This document shows positions 33,117-44,999 of a DNA stretch of 64,000 bases, piece after piece. The DNA is from Pristionchus mayeri (taxonomy: Eukaryota; Nematoda; Chromadorea; Rhabditida; Neodiplogasteridae), in NCBI GenBank assembly GCA_036245805.1, contig BTRK01000004.1:8494001-8558000 (forward strand), given 5' to 3'. The translations under genes and the position numbers were made by a program. Below the pieces are notes generated by a model. It had not been told where the DNA came from. It was given only the letters and a program-made list of their open reading frames with translations, and did not search any database. Numbering within the stretch: position 1 is the first letter of the stretch; each line of letters opens with the position of its first letter.

Positions 33117-35035
33117 CTTTATGAGAGACTATCTGAGAGCGAAAAATGAAGTGTTGATTTTAAGACTTTTCTAGGGGTAGCTTTTCGCATAGAGTTCGAA
33201 AATCGACCTTAGAAAGCCGTATCTCTTATCCCTCATTTCGTGTGTTGCGCTGCAAATGGGTGGTCGTTTTTTATAACTTTTGAACGGCTCATCCAAACCT
33301 CATACATATATAGTAATTCTGAAAGATCTCGACGAGATAAGCATTTTTCATGTTGGAAGTGAAAGGCTAGCTCACTTGTGAAAAAACTTATGGTCATTTT
33401 ATGACAATTTCAAATCTCAAAATTTACGCCCTGAAAATGTTTTTGCCGCGTACCGTAAAATAAATGTTTCCAAAAGATTCCTCATGAAAAATTACCCCTA
33501 GAAATGCTTATTTCATTTCGAAAGGCGTGCCTGTTTCGGTAGTTCTGATTAGCCGAATAGTCAATGCTCAGGTTTCTTCAATATTTCAAGTCGTCTATCT
33601 GCGAAAGTAGAGTTCAAAATTTACTCCAAGCGCCTGAAATATTTCATAAACACATTATTTGGAACTTTTCGACTCAGAAATACGTCATACCGACTGGCCA
33701 AAACCAATCATGGTGGCCCTGTAGATACTTTTTTCGTAAGAGCTTTGCGACGCACTTTGACGATATGTTTTGACAAGGATATCGGAATATCAAAAGGTGC
33801 GACAGCTAATAGATCGAAAATATGTAATAGAAATGTTATATTAAACAATAAAAATTTGTTTAAGGATCACTCCTACACGTTTCAAGTATCCAACAATCCG
33901 ATATTTGTAAATTTCGTACCCCCGTAACATGAATCCAGAACGACAGCAGCCTCAAACATTTAAGCGTTCTAATTCGAAATTCAGATTCTACTAGTGAAAG
34001 TACACCTAGATATATTGATTTTATATGTATCCGCCACATAGACATTTTCACCCCTGCTGTTCCTAAAAAAAAAAATTTAAAAAAAATTTTCGTAATTTTT
34101 TTTTTTTTTATACATTTTCTAGTGTATTTTCACTCGTAGAAGCCGATTTTTCTCATTAGAACGCATAAAAGTTATGTTTTAGGCTACTGTCGTTCGTGAT
34201 TCATGATACAGGCGTACGAAATTTGCAAATATCGGACTACTGCATACTTGAAAAATGCAAGAGTGGTCCTCAAACAAATTATTATTGTTTAATATAACAT
34301 TGCTATTACATATTTTCGATCTATTAGCTGTCGCACCGATATCCTTGTCAAAACATATCGTCAAAATGCGTCACAAAGCTCTTACGAAAAAAAGTGTCTA
34401 CAGGGCCACCATGATTGGTTTTGGCCAGTCGGTATGACGTATTTCTGTCGAAACGTTCCAAATAATGTGTTTATGAAATATTTCAAGCGCTGGGAGTAAA
34501 TTCTGAACTCTACTTTCGCAGACAGACGACTTGAAATATTAAAGAAACATGAGCTCTGACTATTCGGCTATCAGAACTACCGAAAAAGGCACGCCTTTCG
34601 AAATGAAATAAGCATTTTTAGGGGTATTTTTCATGAGGAATCTCTTTTGGAAACATTTATTTTACGGTACACGGCAAAATATTTTTCAGGGTGTCAATTT
34701 TGAGATTTGAAATTGTCATCAAATGATCATAAGTTTTTTCACAAGTGAGCTAGCCTTTCACTTCCAACATGAAAAATGCGTATCTCGTCGAGATCTTTCA
34801 GAATTACTATATATTTATGAGGTTTGGATGAGCCATTCAAAAGTTATAAAAAACGACCACCCATTTGCAGCGCAACACACGAAATGAGGGATAAGAGATA
34901 CGGCTTTCTAAGGTCGATTTTCGAACTCTACGCGAAAAGTTACCCCTAGAGAGATCTTAAAATCAACACTTCATATTTCGCTGTACGGCCTATAGGGAAT
35001 ATAGCTCAGTTCTCTCAGAAAGTCTCTCTCATTGC
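33117..35035. repeat. Long near-perfect palindrome 6 (1.9 kb, arms about 900 bp)
   Basis: The left arm begins near TATGAGAGACTATCTGAGAG and the right arm ends with its complement near 35035. Matching continues to the centre at about 34.05 kb, where the loop is very short. Paired blocks include AAGTGTTGATTTTAAGA and GCGCAACACACGAAATGAGG. A diverged copy of one arm is at 52.81-53.24 kb. Intact arms of this length suggest recent formation or correction between arms. Confidence 0.9.
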
Positions 35036-35061
35036 TTACCGCCGTAGCGCTGGACATGTAG

Positions 35062-35160
35062 AGTGATTTGCCGGAGGGGCAAGTGATTGAGGAGGAGGTG
35101 AAGATGGGCGATGCGCAGTCGCCCGAGCAGATGCTACCCTCCTGCACTTATGATAAATAA
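35062..35160 (+). CDS. Possible orphan C-terminal exon
   Basis: After an acceptor (CATGTAG) a short acidic frame reads SDLPEGQVIEEEVKMGDAQS, then PEQMLPSCTYDK and a stop, with clearly coding-like codon use in an AT-rich area. No upstream exon in phase is identified because palindrome 6 occupies the preceding 1.9 kb. A second plus-strand frame from 35227 (FVSNCNVSSLRSIDEEF) could belong to the same or another broken gene. Family unknown. Confidence 0.3.
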   Translation, partial: SDLPEGQVIEEEVKMGDAQSPEQMLPSCTYDK

Positions 35161-36049
35161 ATTCTGAAACAAATCTCTCATAATTTACAACCTCATCATA
35201 ATGCATTTTATTCTCCTAGTAGCCATATGTATTTCTCCAAAATATGTGTGTTCGTTTCGAATTGTAATGTGTCATCGCTCCGCTCGATCGATGAGGAATT
35301 TGTGCGAAATGGAGCGATAATTGATAAGAATTGCAGATCAATGATGGTCAAGATAAACGGCTACCTGATAGTAGAGTGTCTTGCAAGCAACCGCAGTCGT
35401 CGTGGCTGTAATTTAAAGAAGGACTCTCAGCAACCGCGCGCCCGGTTGAAATATGTTGCATATAGGGAGAGAACTCTCTTCAAGTCGCGTGCTCTCAAAC
35501 TCATTGCCTGACCTTCAGGACCACTTGGCTCTCAGCCAACTAGTCGTAACTTGCATCAAATATATAGGCAAATTCGGTTTTTGATATTCCAGTGAGGACC
35601 CACAACACTGTCGTGTCTGATTTATAGAATCAATTTTGCTGAAACTCCTCCTTTACGCGTTATGAAATAAGGAACTGCCTAGAAGGAGAGAGTGAAAACA
35701 AACACGTCCTAGAAAGCAGATGGGTGCCTATTTCAGACCGATAATCGGCCTCTTCATCTGCTTCGACGATCCCTCTCAGTCGCGTCTCAATCCTCCTAGC
35801 AACTAGGCGAAAATAGATGCCAACTTGTACACTATCTCCTCCACGCACCATAGTTCTCGCGAAATTTGAACACAATAGACTACTGATGATGATGCATCTT
35901 ACTCATCGATTTGTTTCCAACTTCTTACTGGAGTTCAAAACACGATCTCTTCATTCTATGCACTCACACAACTCAACCGCTTGTTGTGTATGAAGATACA
36001 CCCGAATTTCGAAATTGCTAGTGCCAACGATTTCAAGTGTGTGACCCAC

Positions 36050-38348
36050 TGGTAGGAGTAGTCGTCGTGGTCGTCGATGTAGTAGACGTGGTTGTAGTGG
36101 CTGCAATTCGGTGTTATTCTCACTAAAAATGAATACTACACAATCGCGATCAAAGTGAACGAGAAGTCCGCTCTCACTGGGCTTAGTCGTAGTCGAAGTA
36201 GTTGTCGATGAGGTGGCAGGAGTCGTGGTAGTCGTTGTTGTAGTGGCTGCAAATGATTCAAATAGTTTATTTTCATTTTACCGCAAAAACAATGTTCGAT
36301 CGCGCCCAAAATCAAAGCGTGCTAAGTGAGCACTGCCAACGAATTTCCTCACTGGGCGTAGGCGTAGTCGAAGTAGTTGTCGAGGAGGTGGCCATAGCAG
36401 GAGTCGTGGCAGTCGTAGCAGACGAGGCTGTGGTTACTGCAGGTGCTGCAGATTAAAGACGATTAGACAAGATATCCGGAGCAACTGATGTAGCTGTAGG
36501 GCGGATGATGAGATAACGCCCTACAGGTTGTGGTTGTGACAGATGCAGCCGCCGGAGAAGTAGTGGATGTCGCAGGGTTTGACGAAATTGTCGTCGTAGT
36601 TCCAACTACGGCTGTCGGCGTCGTCGTCAGCGCTGCTGCACCAGTCGCCGTAGTCGTTGATGTGATTGATGTCACTGTGAATGAGGTTTTCAGCCGATCC
36701 ATACAACTAGGCAACATTTTTTAACTAGCATAAATGCTAAGAGAGACGATCAATCGTCTGACTCTCCTCGTTTTGCACGCTCTCTCGTCTCTTTGACCGG
36801 CGAGAGAGCGTGCAAACTGAAGAGAGTCAGATCATTGCTCAGAGAAGCTCATGTCGGAGAGCGACGGAGTTATTTTGCCAGTATCCCTGAACTACATGCA
36901 CCTAAAACGTTTCCCAGAGCGGCAAAAATGAATGAGAAAAACGACTATATGTTGTCGGTAAGACTCACAACAATAATTGTCGTTCATTTTCGTGCGGTTT
37001 TCCAGGAAACTCATTAAAGTTAATAAATAAGGCAAAAGGAAAGCTATGATAAGCAAAGATTGAGAACGAACAGCTGCACACGGCGTCCTTGGCCCAGTAG
37101 GTGGCCGTGCCGGGCACGCAGCTCATCGGAGTGCCTGAATCAGGCCCGAGCAGGGCGCATCTCGAGGAGGAAGAGGCAAAGGAGTAGGCTGTGCACTGAA
37201 AAACGGGATTGTCTAGTTAAATTTTTAATCCAGCACAAAATGCTTCAAAGCAAGAGATGGTATCGCCGTTATGTTGACGCCACGCATTAGTTAGACGTGA
37301 CCAAGAAACCGAAACAATTCATTCATTCATTCATTCATTCATTTATTCCGTTAGGCGAGATTACAAAAATAGCGAGAGGGTTTACAATAAACGGATGTCC
37401 GTCGATTGGATCGAATCGGTTGAAGGTTGCTAGGCAGCAAGGGTATGGGGAGAGGAAGGGATCAGAGATCAAGCCATTTGGCAATAATAGATGGGGGGTA
37501 AAAAGTGTGGGGTTGTGAACGGATGTAGCTAGAAAAAACTTTCTGCGAAGAACTAACACATTCTATGGGAAGTGCATTCCAAATCGACAAAGTTCTAGAT
37601 ACAAGAGTAGAATTAGAATTATGCGGTATAAAAGGTAGTGATATACGAAGGGGATGAGCATTTCTGAGAGGTCGAGTGAGAGGCGCGCGAGTAAGCAGGG
37701 AAGAAATATCAAGAGAATATCGGTTGTGGACAATGGAATGAAGAAACAATATATCAATTATGAATCTACGTTGTTCTAAAGTCATTAGATTAAGCTCATT
37801 GAGCCGAAGCTTATATGATACAGGGGGGAGGGAACAGCGTACATACATTCTACGGGTAAAATCGCGTTGAACTCTTTCAAGCTCTTTAGTTAAAGACACA
37901 CTATTTACAGGATTCCATATAATGGAGCAATATTCTAGATTTGGGAGGATGAAAGTATTATACGATTTGAAATATAACTCAATGGAGTTTTTAAAATGAG
38001 ATTAGATTTGGCGCGGGCTTTAGAAATAATCTTAGTAATATGGGACGAGAAAGAAAGTGAGGGGGAGAAATGCACTCCAAGATCCTTAATGATACATTTA
38101 CTGGGGTCATTGCTAGGTTCGTTTAAAGTAATACCATACAATGTTTAAAATAATAATACAATGGTAAATTTTTAAAAAAAGCTGTTACCTACCTGGGAGT
38201 TGCTCTCGCAGGAAGCCTCGCAGGCATCTGCCATAGAGGGAGCAATCATGTCCACTAGCGGTCGGATGTTCCTCCATGGAGTTAGAGTGTAGCAGATTCC
38301 AGATATTGAAGAGATAAGGAAGAGAAGAACAAGCAAAGCTAATATCAT
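36050..38348 (-). CDS. Secreted PAN/apple plus Thr-rich mucin-like protein (3' end not found)
   Basis: Exons on the minus strand join in phase: 38348-38193, 37195-37072, 36674-36525, 36436-36353, 36246-36178, 36100-36050. Exon 1 has a signal peptide (MILALLVLLFLISSISG) and half of a PAN-like module (DACEASCESNSQ). Exon 2 completes it (CTAYSFASSSSRCALLG...C...C). Exons 3-6 are almost all Thr/Ser/Pro/Ala (SATTATTPAMATSSTTTS), a dense O-glycosylation region. Exons 4-6 share splice-site sequence, all start and end in phase 1, and look like tandem duplicates, so repeat number can change without frame loss. The donor of exon 2 (GTTCGT) is weak. Intron 1 contains a LINE fragment and intron 2 a hairpin element. 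A cuticle or glycocalyx protein is an inference. Confidence 0.7.
36749..36840. mobile_element. Short hairpin element, copy 4
   Basis: Palindrome ATCAATCGTCTGACTCTCCT...GAGTCAGATCATTGCTC with the core GCACGCTCTCTCG. Flanking 9-mers AGAGAGACG and AGAGAAGCT agree at only 6 of 9 positions, a weak duplication. It lies in intron 2 of the mucin-like gene. Confidence 0.65.
37318..38145 (-). mobile_element. 5'-truncated LINE fragment (CR1/L2-like)
   Basis: The minus strand reads a non-LTR reverse-transcriptase C-terminus: IKDLGVHFSPSLSFSSHITK (38141 side), then, after one frameshift near 37970, LEYCSIIWNPVNS and ELERVQRDFTRRMYVRCS through to a stop at 37462. The 3' end is a tail of ATGA repeats (plus-strand ATTC repeats 37318-37343). 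It is inserted in intron 1 of the mucin-like gene. It differs clearly from the 60-kb LINE in sequence and tail. Confidence 0.82.
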
Positions 38349-38405
38349 AGTTGGCTGAGAATGAGGATTGGCTGAGCGCAGACTGGAAGGAGTTATGTAT
38401 CCACT

Positions 38406-38517
38406 AGTGATGGCAAACCGGCGAGTGCTCTCCTCGTTTCGCATGCTCTCTCGTACTATCTCACCGGTGAGAGAGCACACGAATTGAGGAGGGTTTAAAA
38501 CCGACTTGGCAACACTA
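38406..38517. mobile_element. Short hairpin element, copy 5
   Basis: Starts AGTGATGGCAAACCGG like copy 1, ends GGCAACACTA, with core CATGCTCTCTCG. Flanking 9-mers GTATCCACT (38397-38405) and GTTTCCACC (38518-38526) match at 7 of 9 positions. It lies just upstream of the mucin-like gene's first exon. Confidence 0.75.
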
Positions 38518-38725
38518 GTTTCCACCCACTTTCAAGACACGAGGATGAGGGAAGGACAATAGACAGATGCACCCAAGACTCTAACCACAAAGTCATGCAC
38601 CAAAGCACTGGAAACACGGACAGCCGTAAGGCTAACATATTGCGTGCATAATTGAAGTAAACATGGAAAATATAAAAAAAATCTCTATCCAGATCGAGAT
38701 TGCATAAACAATTGCAGTCGCCTGT

Positions 38726-38797
38726 GGCCGGATGGTCTAGGGGTATGATTCTCGCTTCGGGTGCGAGAGGTCCCGGGTTCGAATCCCGGTTCGGCCC
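38726..38797 (+). tRNA. tRNA-Pro, anticodon CGG
   Basis: Cloverleaf of 72 nt: acceptor stem GGCCGGA pairs with TTCGGCC; the D arm follows; anticodon stem TCTCGC/GCGAGA encloses loop TTCGGGT (anticodon CGG, reading CCG); T arm CCCGG-GTTCGAAT-CCCGG; discriminator C. The A box (TGGTCTAGGGG) and B box (GGTTCGAATCC) are intact, so it should be transcribed by RNA polymerase III. No intron. Confidence 0.95.
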
Positions 38798-39357
38798 AGA
38801 TGCTTTGCATTTCAATTCAATTCAATTCAATTATTTATTCCTTTCCAATGGGTTCATTCAATATTTTAGTTGTGAAATGTCTCCAGAAGCAATATAATTT
38901 TTTCTCCGTTCCTGTTGAATTCCTTGATCTTCCGCCACATGTTTGGCCTCCTCTGACTCTTTCCTTCCACTTTATCCTCCTCTCCCTCCCTATCTCTCTG
39001 CATGGTTGGGTTCGCGCTCTCACGAATGTGCACTGTCTGAGTGTCTGCTCCCTCTCCACTGTCCCTTGTCTCTCAGCTTCCGATACTGATGTATGATGTG
39101 GTGAACCTTTAGTGACCGCGCGTCCACGTGCTTTACTCGCTCCTTCGTACTCATCTCAATACTTCCCGTCTCTCCCTCTCGCTTTTCCATCCGTGACATC
39201 ATATCACCTTCCCAGTGAAAAACGTGTTCTTTGAAAAAGCATGTTTCCTTCGTATCTCCTCTCTATCCTAGATAGGTGTTTTGAGCGATGCTTTCCTCTC
39301 AACTAGTGAAATCTTCGCCTACACTTGCACTTAAGCTTGGAAAAGGGTGTATCGTGC

Positions 39358-39359
<2 letters not shown>

Positions 39360-39452
<93 letters not shown>
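39360..39452. repeat. (AG)n microsatellite
   Basis: About 93 bp of AG/GA dinucleotides with a few interruptions (GCGAGA). Frames that run through it code only Arg-Glu or Leu-Ser repeats and are not genes. Confidence 0.95.
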
Positions 39453-39455
<3 letters not shown>

Positions 39456-40228
39456 TAGAGAGAGATCGAGAGTTCACATCCCTTCCCTTCTCTCCTCCCC
39501 TCTCTCTCCATTCCCTTTCTCGTCTGTCTCTAGCTGAGTGCGTAATCCAGCACAAATCCCAGCAGTGCCACGCATCGGGAAGAAGTGCAACTCCGGTGCT
39601 CGGGTCTGCTTTCTCCACCTATATTTTGACGAGAGTTGTTGACAGATGTGTATTAGTCACGCTAACGTAATTTAGTTCACTTATTTTCGTATTTCGTATG
39701 TATTCATACTGGTGTGTGAGTTGCGCAACAACCAAATTCATTATGCTCGGAAGTTATTCCATCTCATCTTTTCCTTGTTCATCGACATTCAATTTCGAAT
39801 CGTTCATCCAGCTTCAGCGTCATTTCGAATTTGGCGCAGCTCTGTACATTTCCCTCCGCTATTCTCTTTCTCTCTTTCTTTCCATCGTTCTCTCTCTCTC
39901 TCGCTCTCTCTCTTAGTTCGTGTGAAAGCCACACATCCTGCCCCTCTAATCTTCCCATATCCCCCGGTGCACCGTGGGCGATCTATGTTGCAACATGTCC
40001 TCACTCTATCGCGAAAGCTCAATAAGACTATGGCTTACTTGTCGTCGATGACGTTGGCGTCGATGTCTGAAGTCGTTCCGGTTGCAACTCGATCTCTTCC
40101 TCTCTCCGTGTATACCAGAAACCCTTCCTCGCTAATCATCGAAATCCCCCCTCGCACTTTGTTCGGTCCATGTGTGCGACATGTCCTGATTTCTGTGACG
40201 TCATTAGACAGTCGATCAGGTTTCGTCG

Positions 40229-43200
40229 ATGACGTCGACGTCGGAAGACGCGCCTCACTGCGTCGGTTGCGACTCGACCGAACGAGTGAGCATCCACTAC
40301 AACGCGATGAGCTGCCACGGCTGCAAAGCCTTCTTTAGGTACGCGAAAATATTCAGCGATTCAATTTCAACCGCCATTCATGATCTGCTATTCAGTGCAA
40401 GCATGAATAGCCAAATTATGCGCATTCCGACCTATGGACCTTGTTTCGGTGGTCCAGGGAAAGGGTGCAACGTTTCTCTGTTGTCGCTATAGTGCACGGA
40501 CACGGACGGGGAGAGAGTGGGGAAATGCTGTAGATACAATCAGTTTCGCCGAAACTCCAATCTTTGTAGACGCACGGTCTACGAACGACGGCAGTACAAG
40601 TGCTCAGCAGAGGGCAAATGCCAGCTCACCGACGGTACTATCACAAGGGAACCGCAAAAGTATAACTTGGTCCCGAGAAGCTCTGGAATCAACGTTTTCG
40701 AGAGCTCCCAAGGATGATCCTAAACACGTTTTATAACGTTCCGAATATCACATCATAAGACCGTAGTCTGACTTATAGTTATGTTGTTCGCGAATCAATG
40801 CCAAGGAACTTCTGTGGAACTGTCTGATTCGAGACAGCTGGTGTTTCACTAACAAAGAAATGCAACATGAAATAGATGACTCATTATGACAGTTATGGCG
40901 ATTTTCGAGTAGTAGTCGGGTTCATTCAAATATTCATATTTATCAGTATTTATTTTAAATACATCCAGTACGGTATACTGCAGAAAATCGCAATCAATGC
41001 CGTTCCTGCCGCTTCCAGAAGTGCGTCGTCGGAGGAATGAATCCGAAGCACGTCAGGTAAATGAATTGACTGAGTTCTAGTAGTTTCCGGAAGGAATAAT
41101 TTTCTCCACTGAATCGTGATACCCGTGATAGGCGCCTGTAAATTATTCAGAGAGGAGCGAGCGAAGAGACCCGCGGTGGACTCGGACGAGCACGAAACAA
41201 GCGAACCACCAGGTAATTGTCAGGCACCATGCAGATAATAGAATTCGGCCAAACGCCATTTTATTCCACATACTCTCTTGACTGACCGCAAAGAGTGTGT
41301 GAAGTGAAGTGAAGATAGTCCGAATTTCGAAATGCCGGGAAATCCGAATGTACCCACGTCAAACAATCGGGTGTTTAGAATTGGGGACGCATAATGTTTG
41401 CCCTGTTTGTTGTACAGAATTGGAAAACGTAATTTTTTACTCTCTCTATACTTCTAAAAAAAGTTTCAAAACGATTCAACTCCTATCGAATGACTTCCAG
41501 CAGTGGCAAATATCGAAGAGATGTGGGAAATAGAAAAAAAACGGCCTCTGTATACACAGCCAAGCCCACATTCAATAGCAACAAGATCATAGAGTTCGTG
41601 TGCGAGAGTTGTTGTCGGGTATTTTGTCCGAGATCATTGCTACCATATCCATCACAGCGTGGTACGCGTTGAATCATGAATAGGCGTTGTTCAGCCGGGG
41701 AGATTTGCTGTGTATTCACAATATCTCCAAGCGAAAAAGCAATCTAAGGAGCGAGGGCAGAAAATTCATGAGTGTGAATACATAATGAGTGTTTCGGTAT
41801 TAGGGTAAAGACAGTGCGTTTGGCACTCAGTATTAAATTTGCGAACGAATCTCCATTGAACATTGAAGCATTTATCAAAAATCTAACAAACCTAAAACAT
41901 CCAAGCAATTGCAGTAGAATCGCACCCGATAATCGATAGACTGTGCGAGTTGGAGCGGGCAATGGACAGTGGATTGCGGAGTGAGAGGGCCGAGTTGCGG
42001 AGGAGAGTGAAGGAGCAGTTCGCGATTCCCGACATCGACATGAGCTTGGTATGCGGAGTACGGTAGCAATGAATGCTGAAGTTAGTACCGTAGCTAGTAC
42101 CGTAGTTAGTACCATAACTCTACCGTAGCTAGATGATTTGTAAACCCTCTTTAGCCATTACATTCGAGTGCATTGTGCTTGAGCAAAAAAACAAGGCAAA
42201 ATGTGATACTTTGAACTCTTTGTTCCTCTTTTCGCTCTCTTTGACCCACTCGAGGGGCGGTTTGCTCTTTCGAGTGTGTCAAAGACATCTGATGACGTAC
42301 GCATGCACATGGTTTATGTGAGGAGGGGGTCTGGCTAGAGTGTAGCAAAGAGAGATGAAAAGGATGTGAAAGGCGATTTCTGTGTTGCCTCCTGAATGGG
42401 CACTCGAAGCGAGTTGAGCGAAACAAGAATTAGAGAGGGACAGGGCTGAGTATAGGCCACGCTCAGGGAAGTCATCGAAACAAAGTTTCGGAATAATTGC
42501 TGGAGTTCGTAATTCGGGCTCTCGTATGCGTGAGAATATCTTGGGTGGAAAGTTCAAATCCGAATTTCCGCAATTGCTGATCTCGGCTCCTAGATGAGCT
42601 AGACTTGCAATTTGGAATATGGGGGTGTAAAAATGGTTACGGTTTTACACCCCATATTCCAAATTTCAAGTCTCTAGCTCATCTAGGAGCCGAGATCGCG
42701 GGAATTCAAGTTTGAACATTCCACCCAAAATATGTTCACGCCATCACAATCTAGAAAGGACGTGGAATGAGGAGTCGAATATCAAAATCTATAACTCTTC
42801 TTCTTTGCAGAATTGGCACTGCGAGCGCATCATGACCGACGCCGATATAACGCACTCGTACTACCTGTGAGTTAAAAACATCACTTCTGACGATAATTCC
42901 ACAAGGATTTAGTTGATATTTTTCTGAAGGTGACCACCAGTACAAGATCTTTTCGAAAATAAACATTCGGTTGTCCTTTGATGATCGTTTCCACTCCGAT
43001 GTTCACTTTTTACAGTGCCTTCCTGCTGCTGTCAGAGTGGGCCGGCGACATCCCCGAGTTCCGCGTGCTGCCGCAGGCAGATCAGGTACGCTGACCGCTC
43101 CTGCTCTGTTCATTTTGCCTCATCACAAAGTGAAGCAATTCCCGACTGCTCTTTCGGCATCATTTCATTAGCTTTTTTATCTTCCAACTTAAACAAAAAT

Positions 43201-44945
43201 CCAAAGTAAAGTAGATGCTTTGTCCAGATTACTCTTTGTCCAGTGAATGAAACTAGCGAGGACCTATGCGCCACGATAAGCATCAAAGGGCGTATCTAAC
43301 TGTGGAAACGGTAATATCATCTAATAGAAGTGCATCCTTGAAAGATTCGCTTGCAGCTGCTGCTATTCCGGCAGAACTTCATGATCTTCGGCTGGATGCA
43401 CTTCGTGTATCGATCGGTGCTGCTGAGGCAGGAGAGGATCGGCGTACCCCTGGGCAATGGCAGCTACATCCCCTACGGGAAGGAGGAGGCGGCCTTGATG
43501 GCGCCCAAGTGAGCCCTACATTTTGAAATCATCTTCACACACTTTCAAGATATCGGAAAAGCGAAAAGCCAAATAATATTATCTCAGTTTGTTCAATTCG
43601 TGTTTGATTGAATAGATTTAGTGAGAATTGGAATGGATTAATTTTTAAACGTATTTCCAGCAGGCTAATTTGATCTCGTATTGCACCAGATTAGACGCGG
43701 CTTTCTATACATTGTATTTGATTGATTTCGCTGAATTTTTTCACATTTTAATCATGTAGTATCTGAAAATGCATTGTAGATGGCAGAGGACGTATGGAGT
43801 TGTCGCGCGGAAACTGGTGGAAATGGTCGGGCTTCCGATGAAGGAGCTGGAAGTAGACTACGAAGAGTACTGTCTGCTCAAGACTATGAGCCTGATCCAG
43901 TTCGGTTAGTGTAGAACTACCTCTGTATAATATCGTAATCGGTCGTTGCTTTCAAGCTGGTTAATAGGTCGATTCGAGTTAGGTTTTAAGGTTTCAAAGA
44001 GATGCCGAATTGATTAGGTGTCTCCTAGTTGTAGTGTTTTGACTCCTGGCTATCAACACAATATTGTATTTCGTGAAACATATGCCAAAGTGAAAATACT
44101 AGTAGTGGCGCAGGCTTCAGTGAGCGCCATTGCAGACAATCAGCTATCGGAAGAAGGTCAGCGAGCCATCGGCGTACTCAGAGAGGAACTGCTAACAGCG
44201 CTCATTGTGCATATTGATCGACGGTACGGAGTACTAAATGGGATTTTTTCGAAACTAAATTTGCGATTTACCTCGTATCTTGCTATCCTAACATTCTCCA
44301 GGGTGAGCGAGAAAAAAGGGCTCAAATATGTACAATTCTAGTAAACGGCATGCCTGTTTGGTGATTAAATGAAGCCGTATGTTTTGTAGATTTCCTCAGA
44401 TGACGTCTACCGAACGAACACGACGCAGTCTCATGCTCACCGGTCTCTTCCCATCACTAATGGTGAGGGAGGGGGGATCTCAACCATGCCTGCCCACGCC
44501 GCCGGTAAACCCATGTATACGTCGAATTTTTTGACCACCAAATTGAGCAAAATTGCAACGTATAGGGGGTCGTCGATTTTTTTGACTACCAAGTCGTCGT
44601 CAGTGCTGGACAGGTATGGACAGGTATGGACAGGTAAGTGTGGACAGGTCTCAACGCAACTTTTCCTCGCTCATCAAACATTCGGGCCGCCCCAACTTCC
44701 GCTCATGTTTGCATTAGCCTTATTCCAAATAATAGCCTTTATTTGAATTGTTTTATCCCAAAAAGCGCAACTTTGCTCACTCGATATTTTTTCAGTTTAC
44801 ATTTTTGAGATAAATTCAGCGGAGGTATACAATACAATTGCAGGGAATCGGGCTATTGGAAACGCAGTTTGTACAACAACTGTCTACCAAGATGGCCGAC
44901 CAGAATAGTTGGTATTACTCTCGCTTTTCCAATGTGAAAGTGTAA
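40229..44945 (+). CDS. Nuclear hormone receptor, 12 exons, apparently intact
   Basis: Exons 40229-40338, 40570-40634, 40984-41056, 41151-41212, 41915-42048, 42811-42866, 43016-43085, 43357-43508, 43780-43904, 44121-44223, 44390-44462 and 44844-44945 join in phase to 374 residues. The first zinc finger is CVGC...CHGCKAFFR with the nematode-type P-box; the second is CSAEGKC...CRSC followed by RFQKCVVGGMNPKHVR. The ligand-binding half shows LLLSEWAGDIPEFRVLPQAD, FRQNFMIFGWMHFVYRS and HIDRRFPQMTSTERTRRSL. It is a nuclear, ligand-regulated transcription factor by family; the ligand cannot be inferred. Introns carry a small palindrome (42.53-42.74 kb) and repeat fragments. The start is the first ATG before the finger; an upstream exon cannot be excluded. 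Confidence 0.92.
41249..41331. repeat. Degenerate hairpin element in NHR intron 4
   Basis: CACATACTCTCTTGAC and GAGTGTGTGAAGTGAAG face each other, and TTCGG...CCGAA ends enclose them. The core is related to the short hairpin family but several mismatches have accumulated. A similar decayed copy lies at about 35936-36019. Confidence 0.45.
42526..42742. repeat. Palindrome in NHR intron 5
   Basis: Arms of about 95 bp (for example GATCTCGGCTCCTAGATGAG and its complement) around a loop near TAAAAATGGTTACGG. Arms are nearly identical. No coding sequence; lies between NHR exons 5 and 6. Confidence 0.85.
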
Positions 44946-44999
44946 GAAGACAAGATCATTCATTTCTCGTTCATCTTTGCTTCGCCAATCAAGCAATGA

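Noticed and set aside
35660..35875. Minus ORF as a further exon of the mucin-like gene
   Set aside because: Composition changes to Arg-rich with no acceptor in the required phase; it overlaps repeat sequence related to 30.5-30.75 kb.
39325..39670. Arg-Glu and Leu-Ser rich ORFs
   Set aside because: They are shadows of the (AG)n microsatellite.
43266..43526. Plus ORF read in the frame of 43266-43526
   Set aside because: The conserved NHR ligand-binding exon is in a different frame at 43357-43508, with correct phase to both neighbours.
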